DNA of 64,000 nt from Paenibacillus_E allorhizoplanae. Lineage in GTDB: Bacteria > Bacillota > Bacilli > Paenibacillales > NBRC-103111. Made by a program: the position numbers and the translations under genes. Within the stretch, counting starts at the first letter, position 1. Every line of letters begins with the position of its first letter. Shown here one piece after another: positions 23,002 to 31,292 of this stretch. Under the pieces are notes generated by a model. It worked only from the letters and a program-made list of their open reading frames with translations. It was not told the DNA's origin and did not search any database. The stretch is taken from assembly GCF_927798215.1 (NCBI RefSeq), contig NZ_CAKMMW010000006.1:186001-250000 (forward strand), in the 5' to 3' direction.

Positions 23002-24987
23002 ATGAGTGAACTTCGCAGTATACAAAAGCATAGTCGCACAGAACACTTTGACGTGTTTCTTCGGCAAGGCTTTATACTTTCTGGCAACTTTTCTTACGAG
23101 GGTTTGCAGGCAAACCCAAACTTACACCAAGTATTTGAAAACTGGAATCAACAATTCGGTCCGAACATGCTGCCTTCGCAAACTGCGCTGTTGTGCGCAA
23201 ACGAGCATCTATGTGTGATCGACGCTTGTTCGAACGACACGCCTTCGATAGGCAACTACCTGCAACCAGGTAGTTCTTGGAAAGTTGCAGATCAAGGAGA
23301 TAATCCGCTTGCCCGCTGTGAAGGTGCAGGTTATTTGCAATTAATGAATGGCGATGACTGGCACGCGCGAGAACTGACATCGTATTTGATTGCTGTTACG
23401 CCAGTTATGGATAATCATGGTAAAATTCAATTCTATTTAGGTCTTTTTACCCAATCTCGTATAAATATGGAAAATCTAGCACAGTTGCTATATAGTCTTG
23501 CACTTTCCTTTCAAAGTTCCATCCAAAATGTTGAAGAACGTAGAAAGTACGATCGGTTAAATAACCTTCATCATATGAAGGAAATGGAATCCAAAAAGCA
23601 CGTCATTCTTTTTGAAGCATCCAAGAAACTACTTGCGAAGATTGATGTACATTCTGTTTTGACAGAAGTTATTGATTGTCTGGGGCGTGTTTACCCTAAC
23701 ACGCGTGTTGATTTACTTCTTTCACAAGATAATGATTCAACAAATTTGTCTGTTAAGCCTTTAAACTTCCAACGGACAGAGTCCGATATTCGAACGCGAG
23801 CTTTTATGGAAGGTCAAGTCATTTTTGAGCCAACCCTAAGAGGGAGCGCTTCAAGCTCGGGCAATATCGCGGCACCTTTATCAGGGAAACAAGGCGTGTA
23901 TGGTGTTCTGTACATGGAGTTTACGAATGAACTAATTGATGCATCGGATTTACAATTCATTTCACTCTTAGCGGACTCTGCAGGTACTGCATTTGAAAAT
24001 GCGAAACTGTACGAGCAATCGAATCTAATGATCAACGAATTGCGACTCATTAATGAAATTACCAAACAGCTTAATCAAAGTTTACGTCTAAATGAAATTT
24101 TTAATTCAGCGTCTAGTGAAATTTTAAGTATTTTTGGTGCTGATTATAGCTGTATCCTTCAAAACTCCAAAGATAGTGATCAACTTATTGTTCAAGCTAC
24201 GAACTTACCTGCCATGTTTCATGAAACATTTACGCTTGATCAAGGGTTCTCAGGTCTGATTTACTCATCTAAAGAACCGATCATTATTTCCGATTATTGG
24301 AGTAATGATAAAGTGACTTCAAGCTTGATGCAGCGAACGAATTCTCGCTCACTTATTGGTTCGCCTATCCTTGTAAACGGTAACGTAGAAGGGGTAATCC
24401 TCATCGTGCATCGTTTGCCCAACTTCTTCTCTTATGATAATTATAAGCTCTTGCAAGTGCTCTCAAGCCATATTGGACTAGCCATGACGAACGCCTCCTT
24501 GCATGCTGAAGTGAAACGAATGGTGATTACAGATAATTTAACTGGGCTCTATGCTCGGCATTATTTGGATGAACAAGCGAATTTGATGCAGAAGAAAGAC
24601 TTTTGTGGGTCTCTAATTGTCGTTGATATTGATAATTTCAAGAAAGTGAATGACACTTATGGTCACCAAATTGGTGATAAGATTCTTATTCATGTCAGCC
24701 AGATCATCAAGTCCAGTATTAGAGAGATGGATATCGCGGCTAGATGGGGTGGAGAAGAGCTTGCTGTCTATCTGCCTCAAGTGTCTAAGGATCAGGCGGT
24801 TCGGATTGCAGAGCGAATTCGGAGGCGTGTAATGGAAGAGACGCAGCCTCAAGTTACGGTGTCTTGCGGTGTATCTGACTGGAACTGGGAAGAGGATAAG
24901 ATAAGTGTAGAATCGCTCTTCTATCGAGCAGATATGGCTCTTTATCAGGCCAAACATAATGGCCGTAATCAAATTCAAATCGGTTGA
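23002..24987 (+). CDS. GAF-domain diguanylate cyclase
   Basis: Synthesises cyclic di-GMP from two GTP. 661 residues, no membrane segment. A weakly conserved N-terminal sensory region (about 1-170) is followed by a helical linker, two GAF-like domains (about 205-330 and 350-490) and a GGDEF domain (about 500-660). The active-site motif is GGEEL at residues 583-587, a functional variant, and an RxxD inhibitory site (REMD, 574-577) lies exactly five residues before it, so product inhibition is expected. ATG at 23002 has AAGGAG five bases upstream; an earlier TTG at 22978 is possible. It stands alone, ended by a terminator. Ligands of the GAF domains are unknown. Confidence 0.9.
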   Translation: MSELRSIQKHSRTEHFDVFLRQGFILSGNFSYEGLQANPNLHQVFENWNQQFGPNMLPSQTALLCANEHLCVIDACSNDTPSIGNYLQPGSSWKVADQGDNPLARCEGAGYLQLMNGDDWHARELTSYLIAVTPVMDNHGKIQFYLGLFTQSRINMENLAQLLYSLALSFQSSIQNVEERRKYDRLNNLHHMKEMESKKHVILFEASKKLLAKIDVHSVLTEVIDCLGRVYPNTRVDLLLSQDNDSTNLSVKPLNFQRTESDIRTRAFMEGQVIFEPTLRGSASSSGNIAAPLSGKQGVYGVLYMEFTNELIDASDLQFISLLADSAGTAFENAKLYEQSNLMINELRLINEITKQLNQSLRLNEIFNSASSEILSIFGADYSCILQNSKDSDQLIVQATNLPAMFHETFTLDQGFSGLIYSSKEPIIISDYWSNDKVTSSLMQRTNSRSLIGSPILVNGNVEGVILIVHRLPNFFSYDNYKLLQVLSSHIGLAMTNASLHAEVKRMVITDNLTGLYARHYLDEQANLMQKKDFCGSLIVVDIDNFKKVNDTYGHQIGDKILIHVSQIIKSSIREMDIAARWGGEELAVYLPQVSKDQAVRIAERIRRRVMEETQPQVTVSCGVSDWNWEEDKISVESLFYRADMALYQAKHNGRNQIQIG

Positions 24988-24996
24988 CGCATAGTG

Positions 24997-25028
24997 GTGC
25001 TTGTCTTCTGACAGGCACTTTTTCTTTT
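24997..25028 (+). terminator. Intrinsic terminator after diguanylate cyclase gene
   Basis: Stem GTGCTTGTC / GACAGGCAC (one G-U pair), loop TTCT, then TTTTTCTTTT. Confidence 0.9.
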
Positions 25029-25143
25029 GTTAAGCAGGTATGTGATGTCGAGATACAATCGTATCTATCCAGTTGAACGTATTTCTAAGTCCAGTGAGCA
25101 TGAAGTCAGGATGACGATCACCTGTTTGCTCTTCCTGAACCTG

Positions 25144-25160
25144 TTGTAACATGTTACAAT
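25144..25160 (+). promoter_or_regulatory. 16-bp perfect palindrome overlapping a -10 element
   Basis: TTGTAACATGTTACAA at 25144-25159 is a perfect dyad; TACAAT (25155-25160) inside it is a plausible -10, leaving a short leader to the TVP38 gene. The -35 region is poor, which would fit regulated expression. Confidence 0.5.
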
Positions 25161-25189
25161 GATTTGGTCTAAGGGAGGATGGTCGAATT

Positions 25190-25873
25190 TTGTCGGCATT
25201 TAAAAGTAAACGTACAGGACTGCTTATTTGTATTTTTATTGTGCTCGTTGGCTTGCTATATTTCTTCTTCTTTAATCCTGTAGGCATTAAACTTGCACAC
25301 AGTAATATGCGGCAATTGTCCGGACATTTAAGGGACATCGGCTGGCCCGGTAAAATAATTGGAATGAGTTTGATTTTCTTCCAAACCTTCTTCCCGTTTA
25401 TTCCTTTTGTTCTCGTAGCGGGTACTAACGTTGCGATATTTGGAATAAAAATGGGATTTCTTGTGAACTATGTGATGTCGTGCTTAGGAGCCGTTGCTTC
25501 CTTTTATTTTGCACGTTACTATGGACATGCTTGGGTGGAAAAGAAACTGGAGCGTTTTCCGATCGTTACGCAATTTAGCAAGCGGATGGAAAGGCACGGC
25601 TTTTTCTATGTACTAATCGGACGATTGATTCCGATATTGCCATCGTCTGCTGTTAATTTCTCCGCAGGTCTAACTCGAATGAAATTTCGGCATTTCTTAT
25701 GGGGTACACTACTGGGAAAACTTCCAATCGTATTCCTGGAATCGATGATCGCGCATGATCTATTTCATTTTCAGCGGTATAAGGGGAGATTGCTCTTATT
25801 GCTTGGGATATTGGTCTTGTTAGTATTCCTAGGAAATAGTGTGAAGAGGGCTCTAGCTCCAAAGGCAAAATAA
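25190..25873 (+). CDS. TVP38/TMEM64 (SNARE-associated, DedA-like) membrane protein
   Basis: 227 residues with about five or six hydrophobic segments. The family core is present: FFQTFFPFIPFVLVAGTN, AVASFYFARYYGHAWVEK, and the signature FYVLIGRLIPILPSSAVNFSAGLTRM, followed by LLGKLPIVFLES. VTT-domain proteins of this type are linked to phospholipid scrambling and undecaprenyl-phosphate recycling; the substrate here is unknown. The start is TTG at 25190, with GGGAGGA ten bases upstream. A perfect palindrome overlaps the likely promoter. Confidence 0.88.
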   Translation: MSAFKSKRTGLLICIFIVLVGLLYFFFFNPVGIKLAHSNMRQLSGHLRDIGWPGKIIGMSLIFFQTFFPFIPFVLVAGTNVAIFGIKMGFLVNYVMSCLGAVASFYFARYYGHAWVEKKLERFPIVTQFSKRMERHGFFYVLIGRLIPILPSSAVNFSAGLTRMKFRHFLWGTLLGKLPIVFLESMIAHDLFHFQRYKGRLLLLLGILVLLVFLGNSVKRALAPKAK

Positions 25874-25989
25874 AGGGCTTACATGGAGAATGCAGGAAAT
25901 TTTGTAGTTGCTTTCCCTTCCTATTCCAAGTTATCATAGAGGAAGTAAGACGACCAACTCATTACGCGACTATAATGGAGGAATGAAAT

Positions 25990-26238
25990 ATGCCAAGTGC
26001 CAATAATGCAGCAATTGTTGAGATTTCCCAAACAGCTAATAAATTTAGATCATCTATCGTTCTTCAATACGACAATAAGTATATCGATGTAAAAAGTATC
26101 CTTGGCTTGTTTACGACTCTACTTAGCTCCAGTAACTATGATTTACATGTTCACGGACCGGATGCTGAAGAAGCGAAAACAGCTATGGCAGAAGTATTTG
26201 CAAAGCATAATCTAGGCGTAAACGTCGTTCAAGAGTAG
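25990..26238 (+). CDS. Degenerate HPr-like protein lacking the active-site histidine
   Basis: 82 residues aligning to HPr from just around its active site onward. SQTANKF matches VQTASKY of Bacillus HPr, the segment YDNKYIDVKSILG matches YNGKTVNLKSIMG, and the last helix also aligns. The first strand of HPr and the GIHARPAT active-site loop are missing: Asn occupies the His15 position. S36 falls exactly at the regulatory Ser46 position, with Lys before and Ile after retained. GGAGG is eight bases before the ATG and there is no in-frame upstream extension. It cannot carry PTS phosphate; a Crh-like role as an HprK substrate or CcpA cofactor is possible but inferred. Confidence 0.75.
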   Translation: MPSANNAAIVEISQTANKFRSSIVLQYDNKYIDVKSILGLFTTLLSSSNYDLHVHGPDAEEAKTAMAEVFAKHNLGVNVVQE

Positions 26239-26248
26239 TTTTGAATAA

Positions 26249-26290
26249 AGAGAAGGTATTCTCAGAATCTCTGAGGGTACCTTCTCTTGT
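26249..26290 (+). terminator. Hairpin terminator after HPr-like gene
   Basis: Stem AGAGAAGGTA / TACCTTCTCT with inner CTCAGA-ATC-TCTGAG; the T-run (TTGTATATT) is poor. Confidence 0.65.
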
Positions 26291-26361
26291 ATATTACGGC
26301 AATTTCGCTTAATATAGATCATATAAGGACGGATGACTTTGCGTATAGGGGGAAGTTGGGA

Positions 26362-26649
26362 ATGTCTTCATCTGATTTATTGCTGGATATGAATCAAAAG
26401 GCGCTTAATCTTCTTCAAGAAGATGCAGATAAAATCGAAAAGCTGATCGAAGTTCAGATGGAAAACTTGACGACACGTCAATGTCCACTTTACGAAGAGG
26501 TATTAGATACGCAAATGTACGGACTATCGAGAGAAATTGATTTTGCCATTCGAGCGGGACTGATCTCCGAATTACCTGGCAAACAAATTCTCAATAAGCT
26601 TGAACGTAATCTTGCGCAGCTGTATGAAGCGTTGAACAATAAAAAGTAA
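26362..26649 (+). CDS. ylaN: YlaN family protein (UPF0358)
   Basis: 95 residues with the highly conserved YlaN core: ALNLLQEDADKIEKLIEVQM, then LTTRQCPLYEEVLDTQMYG and LSREIDFAIRAGL. The family is confined to Firmicutes; in B. subtilis and S. aureus it matters under iron limitation and has been reported to bind the Fur regulator. It is a small, all-helical, cytoplasmic protein. ATG at 26362 follows AGGGGGA by about nine bases; the longer frame from 26287 begins inside the preceding hairpin region and is rejected. Its own strong terminator follows at once. Confidence 0.93.
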   Translation: MSSSDLLLDMNQKALNLLQEDADKIEKLIEVQMENLTTRQCPLYEEVLDTQMYGLSREIDFAIRAGLISELPGKQILNKLERNLAQLYEALNNKK

Positions 26650-26670
26650 CCCCGAGGGGTTACTTTTTTT
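26646..26670 (+). terminator. Intrinsic terminator after ylaN
   Basis: Stem GTAACCCC / GGGGTTAC with a GAG loop, then seven T; it begins within the ylaN stop codon region. Confidence 0.92.
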
Positions 26671-26682
26671 GTTTGCAGGTAT

Positions 26683-27729
26683 TTAGACTAAGAAGAATAC
26701 GACACCAAGGATGATATAGACGAACAAGAGAAGAAGTCCTTCATACCAGTTCGTAGATCCATCTTGTGTAATGGATTTGGTAATGAAGACGGCGACGCCG
26801 ATCGCTGCAATCTCATAGGTGGTAAAGACAATGTTCATTGGCGTACCACTGATGAAGAAGCTGAGAAGGATTAGGACTGGCGCAACGAATAGAGCAATTT
26901 GTAAGGAGCTTCCGACCGCAATTTCCACAGCTGCTCCCATTTTATTCTTCATAGCCATCATGACCGCGGCACTATGTTCTGCAGCATTCCCGATAATAGC
27001 AATTAGGAATGCACCGACAAATAGGTCGGACAGACCGAATTTATCTTTAACTTCATCAATGGTTCCTACTAACCATTCACTCGTAAAGGCAACCATAGCA
27101 GTCGCAACGATGAGGAATAGAATCGAGGTGCCTTTGGACCATGGAGCCTCACCATGTTCAATGGCTTCATCCGACAGCACGCTTTTGTGGGTTACCATGG
27201 AGAAGTACAGCCAGAGCAGATAAGCTATGATTAGGATAATAGCTACAATCATACTCATGGAGGATGTTTCGTCAGTGGTCAAACCGCGGGCAAATAATGC
27301 GGGAATGAAGAGTGCGACAACACCTAGAATCATCAGTGACGAGTTGTGAGCAGCCAATTTAACGTTAAAGGATTGTTCTTTGAACTTTAAACCGCCTGCG
27401 AATATGCTGAGTCCAAGTACGAGCAACAAGTTCCCGATGATGGCACCAGTTAGACTGGCTTTGACGACTTCGAACAACCCATCTCGGACTAAGAAGAAAG
27501 CAATAATGAGCTCAGCTGCATTTCCGAAGGTTGCATTGAGGAACCCACCCATGCGGTCTCCTGCATAATGTGCAACGCTTTCTGTTGCTTTTCCTAAGAA
27601 TCCAGCCACAAAAACGATGGCGATACATGCGATTACGAATTGCAATGTTGTATTCTGGTGCGTATAATGTGCGATTCCGGCTGCTATGAACGAAACTAAC
27701 AAGCCTATGTAGAACAATTTTCCTTTCAA
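26683..27729 (-). CDS. cax: Calcium/proton exchanger (CaCA superfamily, Cax type)
   Basis: 348 residues with about eleven hydrophobic segments. The two alpha repeats typical of the cation antiporters are visible: FLNATFGNAAELIIAFFLV in the first half and FLIAIIGNAAEHSAAVMMA in the second, each with the essential GNAAE. An acidic loop after VTHKSVLSDEAIEHGE separates the halves. It exchanges cytoplasmic Ca2+ for H+, as in Bacillus YfkE. The start is TTG at 27729, with GGAGGG six bases upstream on the minus strand, and a good promoter lies about 50 bp upstream. It is convergent with ylaN, divergent from the Asp23 gene. Confidence 0.94.
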   Translation of the reverse strand: MKGKLFYIGLLVSFIAAGIAHYTHQNTTLQFVIACIAIVFVAGFLGKATESVAHYAGDRMGGFLNATFGNAAELIIAFFLVRDGLFEVVKASLTGAIIGNLLLVLGLSIFAGGLKFKEQSFNVKLAAHNSSLMILGVVALFIPALFARGLTTDETSSMSMIVAIILIIAYLLWLYFSMVTHKSVLSDEAIEHGEAPWSKGTSILFLIVATAMVAFTSEWLVGTIDEVKDKFGLSDLFVGAFLIAIIGNAAEHSAAVMMAMKNKMGAAVEIAVGSSLQIALFVAPVLILLSFFISGTPMNIVFTTYEIAAIGVAVFITKSITQDGSTNWYEGLLLLFVYIILGVVFFLV

Positions 27730-27776
27730 TGGGAACCCTCCGACTCTAATGTATTGGAAATTTTTACACTTCTTTT

Positions 27777-27805
27777 AATATACCTACTTTGCGTACCAAT
27801 GTAAA
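27777..27805 (-). promoter_or_regulatory. Promoter for cax
   Basis: Minus strand: TTTACA (27805-27800), 17-bp spacer, TATATT (27782-27777). Confidence 0.65.
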
Positions 27806-27831
27806 TTAAAATGGATACAAGCAGGGAGTTC

Positions 27832-27860
27832 TTGCTTTAAGCTTTTGTTCTTATTACAAT
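27832..27860 (+). promoter_or_regulatory. Promoter for the Asp23/Gls24 gene
   Basis: TTGCTT at 27832-27837, 17-bp spacer, TACAAT at 27855-27860. Confidence 0.65.
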
Positions 27861-27891
27861 AGATTTATACCAAGTTTAGGGAGTGATCCGT

Positions 27892-28269
27892 ATGTCCGAA
27901 GACAATCAAACCGGCTTAATTCGAATTTCTGATGACGTAGTATCGACAATTGCAGGGCTTGCCGCCTTGGAAACAGCAGGCATCGCGGGCATGTCAGGTG
28001 GTATTTCAGAAGGCTTAGCTAAGCGTTTAAGTGGTAAAAATGTGCAGCGTGGCGTTTCTGTTGAGGTAGGACAAGTTGAAGCAGCGATTGATTTACGAGT
28101 GATCGTTAAATATGGTTCCCGAATTCAAGATGTTTGCAGAGATCTCCAAGAGAACGTTCGGGAAGCCGTTGAAAATATGACGGGATTAAATGTTGTGGAA
28201 GTCAATGTGAAAGTAGAAGGTGTCGCATTTACTGAAGAAGAAATTGAAGATCAACTTCGAGTTAAATAA
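27892..28269 (+). CDS. Asp23/Gls24 family envelope stress-response protein
   Basis: 125 residues. Family features: LIRISDDVVSTIAGLAALETAGIAGMSGG at the N-terminus, the GVSVEVGQVEAAIDLRVIVKYG strand pair, and the C-terminal ENVREAVENMTGLNVVEVNVKVEGV. Members (Asp23, Gls24, YqhY/YloU types) are abundant cytoplasmic or membrane-associated proteins linked to cell-wall stress and fatty-acid metabolism; the type here is unclear. ATG at 27892 has AGGGAG eight bases upstream, so the frame's earlier ATT/GTG codons are not used. Monocistronic, with its own promoter and a bidirectional terminator. Confidence 0.9.
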   Translation: MSEDNQTGLIRISDDVVSTIAGLAALETAGIAGMSGGISEGLAKRLSGKNVQRGVSVEVGQVEAAIDLRVIVKYGSRIQDVCRDLQENVREAVENMTGLNVVEVNVKVEGVAFTEEEIEDQLRVK

Positions 28270-28274
28270 GACTC

Positions 28275-28325
28275 AAAAAAAAGACCCTATCGACGTTATA
28301 TTATGTCGATAAGGGTCTCTTTTTA
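28275..28325. terminator. Bidirectional terminator overlapping the ftsW-like stop codon
   Basis: Stem AGACCCTATCGAC / GTCGATAAGGGTCT, A-run left and T-run right. The right arm encodes the last residues (RPLST) and the loop contains the stop codon of the minus-strand gene. Confidence 0.88.
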
Positions 28326-29479
28326 TGGTTTTTTTGCGTTTTTTGTGAAGCTGGTAATTCTTTGTAGGATTGTTCACGAGAAATCCCGAGAATAACCCCC
28401 ATGCTGATGAGAGAGACCATCATAGAGGAGCCGCCTGCTGAGATGAAGGGAAGCGTTACACCTGTAAGTGGAATGGTATTGGTGACGCCGCCGATATTAA
28501 TAAAGGCTTGTATAGCGAACATGACCATGATTCCTACACCGGATAACATACCGAACATATCTGGACAACGCACAGCAATGAGAATTCCTCGCCAAATGAA
28601 GACTAAATAGATGAGAAGGAAGAGAGAGCTGCCAATAAATCCGAGCTCCTCGCCTATAATAGCAAAGATGAAATCGTTATGTGCTTCCGGTAAGTAGTGA
28701 AGCTTCTGAATACCTTGTCCGAATCCGGCGCCAGTTAGTCCGCCATGACCGAATGCGTACAAGGATTGCACAACTTGTAAGCCTGAGCCTTGCGGGTCAG
28801 CGAATGGATCCATAAAGGAAGTTATCCGATTTAGCCTAAAGTTAGAGTCAGTATCGCCTAATAACAAGTATAAGAGAATAGCAATACCAAGAAAAATCGT
28901 AAGAATAGTTCCAAGATAAAAAATATGCTTGAGGTTAGACCCGCCGACCATAATGACAATAGCTGAGCACGCCAAGAGAATCATACAGGAACCGAAATCG
29001 GGCTGTAAGAGGATCAAACTGCACACGAAGCCTACGATCAAGATGGCAGGGAGTAATCCCTTACGAAAACTTCTGAATTTCTCTTCTTTATTACTGATCA
29101 GAGAAGCTAAGTAGAGAATGACAATTAATTTGGCAAACTCGGTCGGTTGTATCCCGTATCTGCCAAGTGAATACCAACTGCTCGCCCCATTCGCTTTACT
29201 TGTAAAGACGACGAAGATTAAGCCAAGTACAATGAAGAAGAAAGCAGGGATAACAAGCTTCTTTAACTTCGTGTAGTGGATATTCATGCAAAATAACATG
29301 CCAATGGTGCCGACCCCGACAGCAAATATTTGCTTTCTCGTAAAGAACCAAGGGTCGTCCCATCGATAGGCACTTGTCATTGAGCTTGCACTGAACACCA
29401 TAACTAAACCAAAACAGACCAATACAAAGGTTAATAAGAGCAGCAGAAAATCCGGCGTTCCTCTTCGAGGGGGATTCAT
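28301..29479 (-). CDS. FtsW/RodA/SpoVE family SEDS peptidoglycan glycosyltransferase
   Basis: 392 residues with about ten membrane segments. SEDS hallmarks: FGLVMVFSASS in the first helix, SLGRYGIQPTEFAKL, LLQPDFGSCMILL, the extracytoplasmic AHNDFIFAIIGEELGF motif and ISAGGSSMMVSL near the end. SEDS proteins polymerise glycan strands with a class B PBP. Sequence length and the absence of a mre/rod neighbourhood favour an FtsW or SpoVE-like role over RodA, but the choice is not secure, and mur genes are not nearby. GAGGA lies six bases before the ATG. The C-terminus is strongly basic (KTQKNHKKRPLST) and its codons lie in the shared terminator. Confidence 0.92.
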   Translation of the reverse strand: MNPPRRGTPDFLLLLLTFVLVCFGLVMVFSASSMTSAYRWDDPWFFTRKQIFAVGVGTIGMLFCMNIHYTKLKKLVIPAFFFIVLGLIFVVFTSKANGASSWYSLGRYGIQPTEFAKLIVILYLASLISNKEEKFRSFRKGLLPAILIVGFVCSLILLQPDFGSCMILLACSAIVIMVGGSNLKHIFYLGTILTIFLGIAILLYLLLGDTDSNFRLNRITSFMDPFADPQGSGLQVVQSLYAFGHGGLTGAGFGQGIQKLHYLPEAHNDFIFAIIGEELGFIGSSLFLLIYLVFIWRGILIAVRCPDMFGMLSGVGIMVMFAIQAFINIGGVTNTIPLTGVTLPFISAGGSSMMVSLISMGVILGISREQSYKELPASQKTQKNHKKRPLST

Positions 29480-29492
29480 GCTGATTCCTCGC

Positions 29493-29870
29493 CTAGTCTG
29501 CTAATAATTGTTGCAGTTGGTCTAATTTTTGTTTGGAGATCTTAAGTACGTTCTCTGGGATTGGAGAATTGTAGTCCAAGCCATGTGGGAACGTTTCTTT
29601 GCCTATGTAAGCTTCCTCTAGATACAGTACCGCATAAGGAGATTCTAGCTTACCTGTTTCTACTCGTGCATTTACACGTAAGAAGTAAACAGCTTTGCTT
29701 GCTTTATCTTCCATTTTAAAATCGTAAGTAGCACGGGTGTATTCCCATTGCCAGCGCACGAAACCAAGTTTAGTTGTTACTTCGTCCAAGTGAGCCAAAT
29801 CGCTTTTTAGGCCTTTTAAGCCAGTTGCTTCAATAATCAATTTTAACGCCTCCATATTGTACGTATGCAT
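29493..29870 (-). CDS. YugN-like family protein
   Basis: 125 residues resembling Bacillus YugN: KLGFVRWQWEYTRATYDFKME followed by the YFLRVNARVETG strand pair, then GLDYNSP and a C-terminal helix (SKQKLDQLQQLLAD). No function is established. No membrane segment. ATG at 29870 has a weak GAGAAAAG site immediately upstream; the next ATG (codon 6) has none. It lies 13 bp upstream of the ftsW-like gene on the same strand, so the two are likely cotranscribed. Confidence 0.8.
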   Translation of the reverse strand: MHTYNMEALKLIIEATGLKGLKSDLAHLDEVTTKLGFVRWQWEYTRATYDFKMEDKASKAVYFLRVNARVETGKLESPYAVLYLEEAYIGKETFPHGLDYNSPIPENVLKISKQKLDQLQQLLAD

Positions 29871-30046
29871 TCTTTTCTCATGATAGTATGTTTCTAATGG
29901 TTCTGCAAGTCGATTGCCATCTGTAAATTCTAATATTTGATGGCACTTTAGAGATGAAACCGTGATTGATATTTGATAGAATAGGTTTCAAGAGATCATT
30001 TTAGATATATAGTTAGGTGATCACGCCTTAGGAGGTGGATGAACTT

Positions 30047-31216
30047 ATGAATCATTTTCATGAAGATCTCCAAGCCATTTATGAAGAAATGGTGGGCTGG
30101 AGACGTTATTTACATCAGCATCCTGAGCTTTCCTACCATGAATATCAGACCGCAGAATTTGTAGCGAAGCATTTGCTAAGCTGGGATATTGAAGTGCGTA
30201 CTGGCGTAGGCGGGAATGGTGTTGTTGGTTTACTTCGCGGCAACGGCGAAGGACCGACGGTAGCTCTGCGTGCAGACATGGATGCTCTCCCCATTCAGGA
30301 TGAGAAGAACTGTGACTATACATCAACAAAGAACGGGATTATGCATGCCTGTGGACATGATGCACATACATCAACTTTGCTTGGGATTGCTAAGGTTGCA
30401 AGCATGCATCGGACGGAGCTCAAAGGGAATTTGGTGTTTCTATTCCAGCATGCTGAAGAAATTTCACCAGGTGGAGCCGACTCGATGATTAAAGACGGCG
30501 CGCTGGATGGTGTAGATGCTGTATTCGGTGTTCACTTATGGACACCGTTCCCCGTAGGTCATGTGTACACGCGATCTGGGGCTTTTATGGCCGCGCCAGA
30601 TGAATTCACGATTCGCGTCCAAGGGAAAGGCGGACATGGCGGCTTGCCTCACCAAACGATCGATAGCGTGTACGTCGCCTCACAATTAGTCGTGAACTTA
30701 CAAGCGATTGTAAGCCGTCAAGTTGACCCTGTTGAGCCTTGTGTGGTCAGCGTAGGTTCGTTCCATGGAGGGACTAGCTTCAATGTCATTGCTGAAACGA
30801 GTGTACTTAACGGAACTGTACGTACCTTCAATCCAGAATTAAGACAAGAAGTGAGAACGCGCATGGAGAGAATCGTACAAGCTACTTGTGACATGTCGCA
30901 AGCTACCTACGAGTTGGAATATAAGCTAGGCTATCCGACTGTAATCAATGATGTTAACGAAGCGGCTCGTTTCTTTCAAGTTGGCTCCGCTTTGTTTGGT
31001 GAGGAGGCTGTGCATGAATCTCCTCTTATTATGGCCGGAGAAGACTTTTCCTATTATTTGCAAGAGAAGCCAGGTTGCTTTATGTTCGTAGGTGCTGGTA
31101 ATGTGGATGCGGGCATCGTTTATCCTCATCATCACCCAAAGTTCGATATAGATGAAAGATCTATGCTGAACGCAGCGAATTTACTCCTATCCATGGCCTT
31201 GGATTATATGGCATGA
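30047..31216 (+). CDS. M20-family amidohydrolase (N-acyl amino acid or N-acetyl-diaminopimelate deacetylase type)
   Basis: 389 residues of the M20D group. Metal-binding motifs: MHACGHDAHTS, the catalytic Glu pair in FQHAEEISPGG, the His in FGVHLWTPFPVG and the C-terminal HHHPKFDIDE. The lid domain follows GGHGGLPHQT. Relatives hydrolyse N-acyl amino acids such as N-acetyl-cysteine, hippurate, IAA conjugates or N-acetyl-LL-diaminopimelate; substrate cannot be fixed by sequence. ATG at 30047 has GGAGG eleven bases upstream; the GTG at 30035 overlaps that site. It is likely cotranscribed with the CBS gene 76 bp downstream. Confidence 0.9.
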   Translation: MNHFHEDLQAIYEEMVGWRRYLHQHPELSYHEYQTAEFVAKHLLSWDIEVRTGVGGNGVVGLLRGNGEGPTVALRADMDALPIQDEKNCDYTSTKNGIMHACGHDAHTSTLLGIAKVASMHRTELKGNLVFLFQHAEEISPGGADSMIKDGALDGVDAVFGVHLWTPFPVGHVYTRSGAFMAAPDEFTIRVQGKGGHGGLPHQTIDSVYVASQLVVNLQAIVSRQVDPVEPCVVSVGSFHGGTSFNVIAETSVLNGTVRTFNPELRQEVRTRMERIVQATCDMSQATYELEYKLGYPTVINDVNEAARFFQVGSALFGEEAVHESPLIMAGEDFSYYLQEKPGCFMFVGAGNVDAGIVYPHHHPKFDIDERSMLNAANLLLSMALDYMA

Positions 31217-31292
31217 ATGCTATCCGTGCTTTGGTGAATGCTAATGTAGCAATTATTTGTTGCCTAACAGGACACCAAGGAGGATGATGAGA

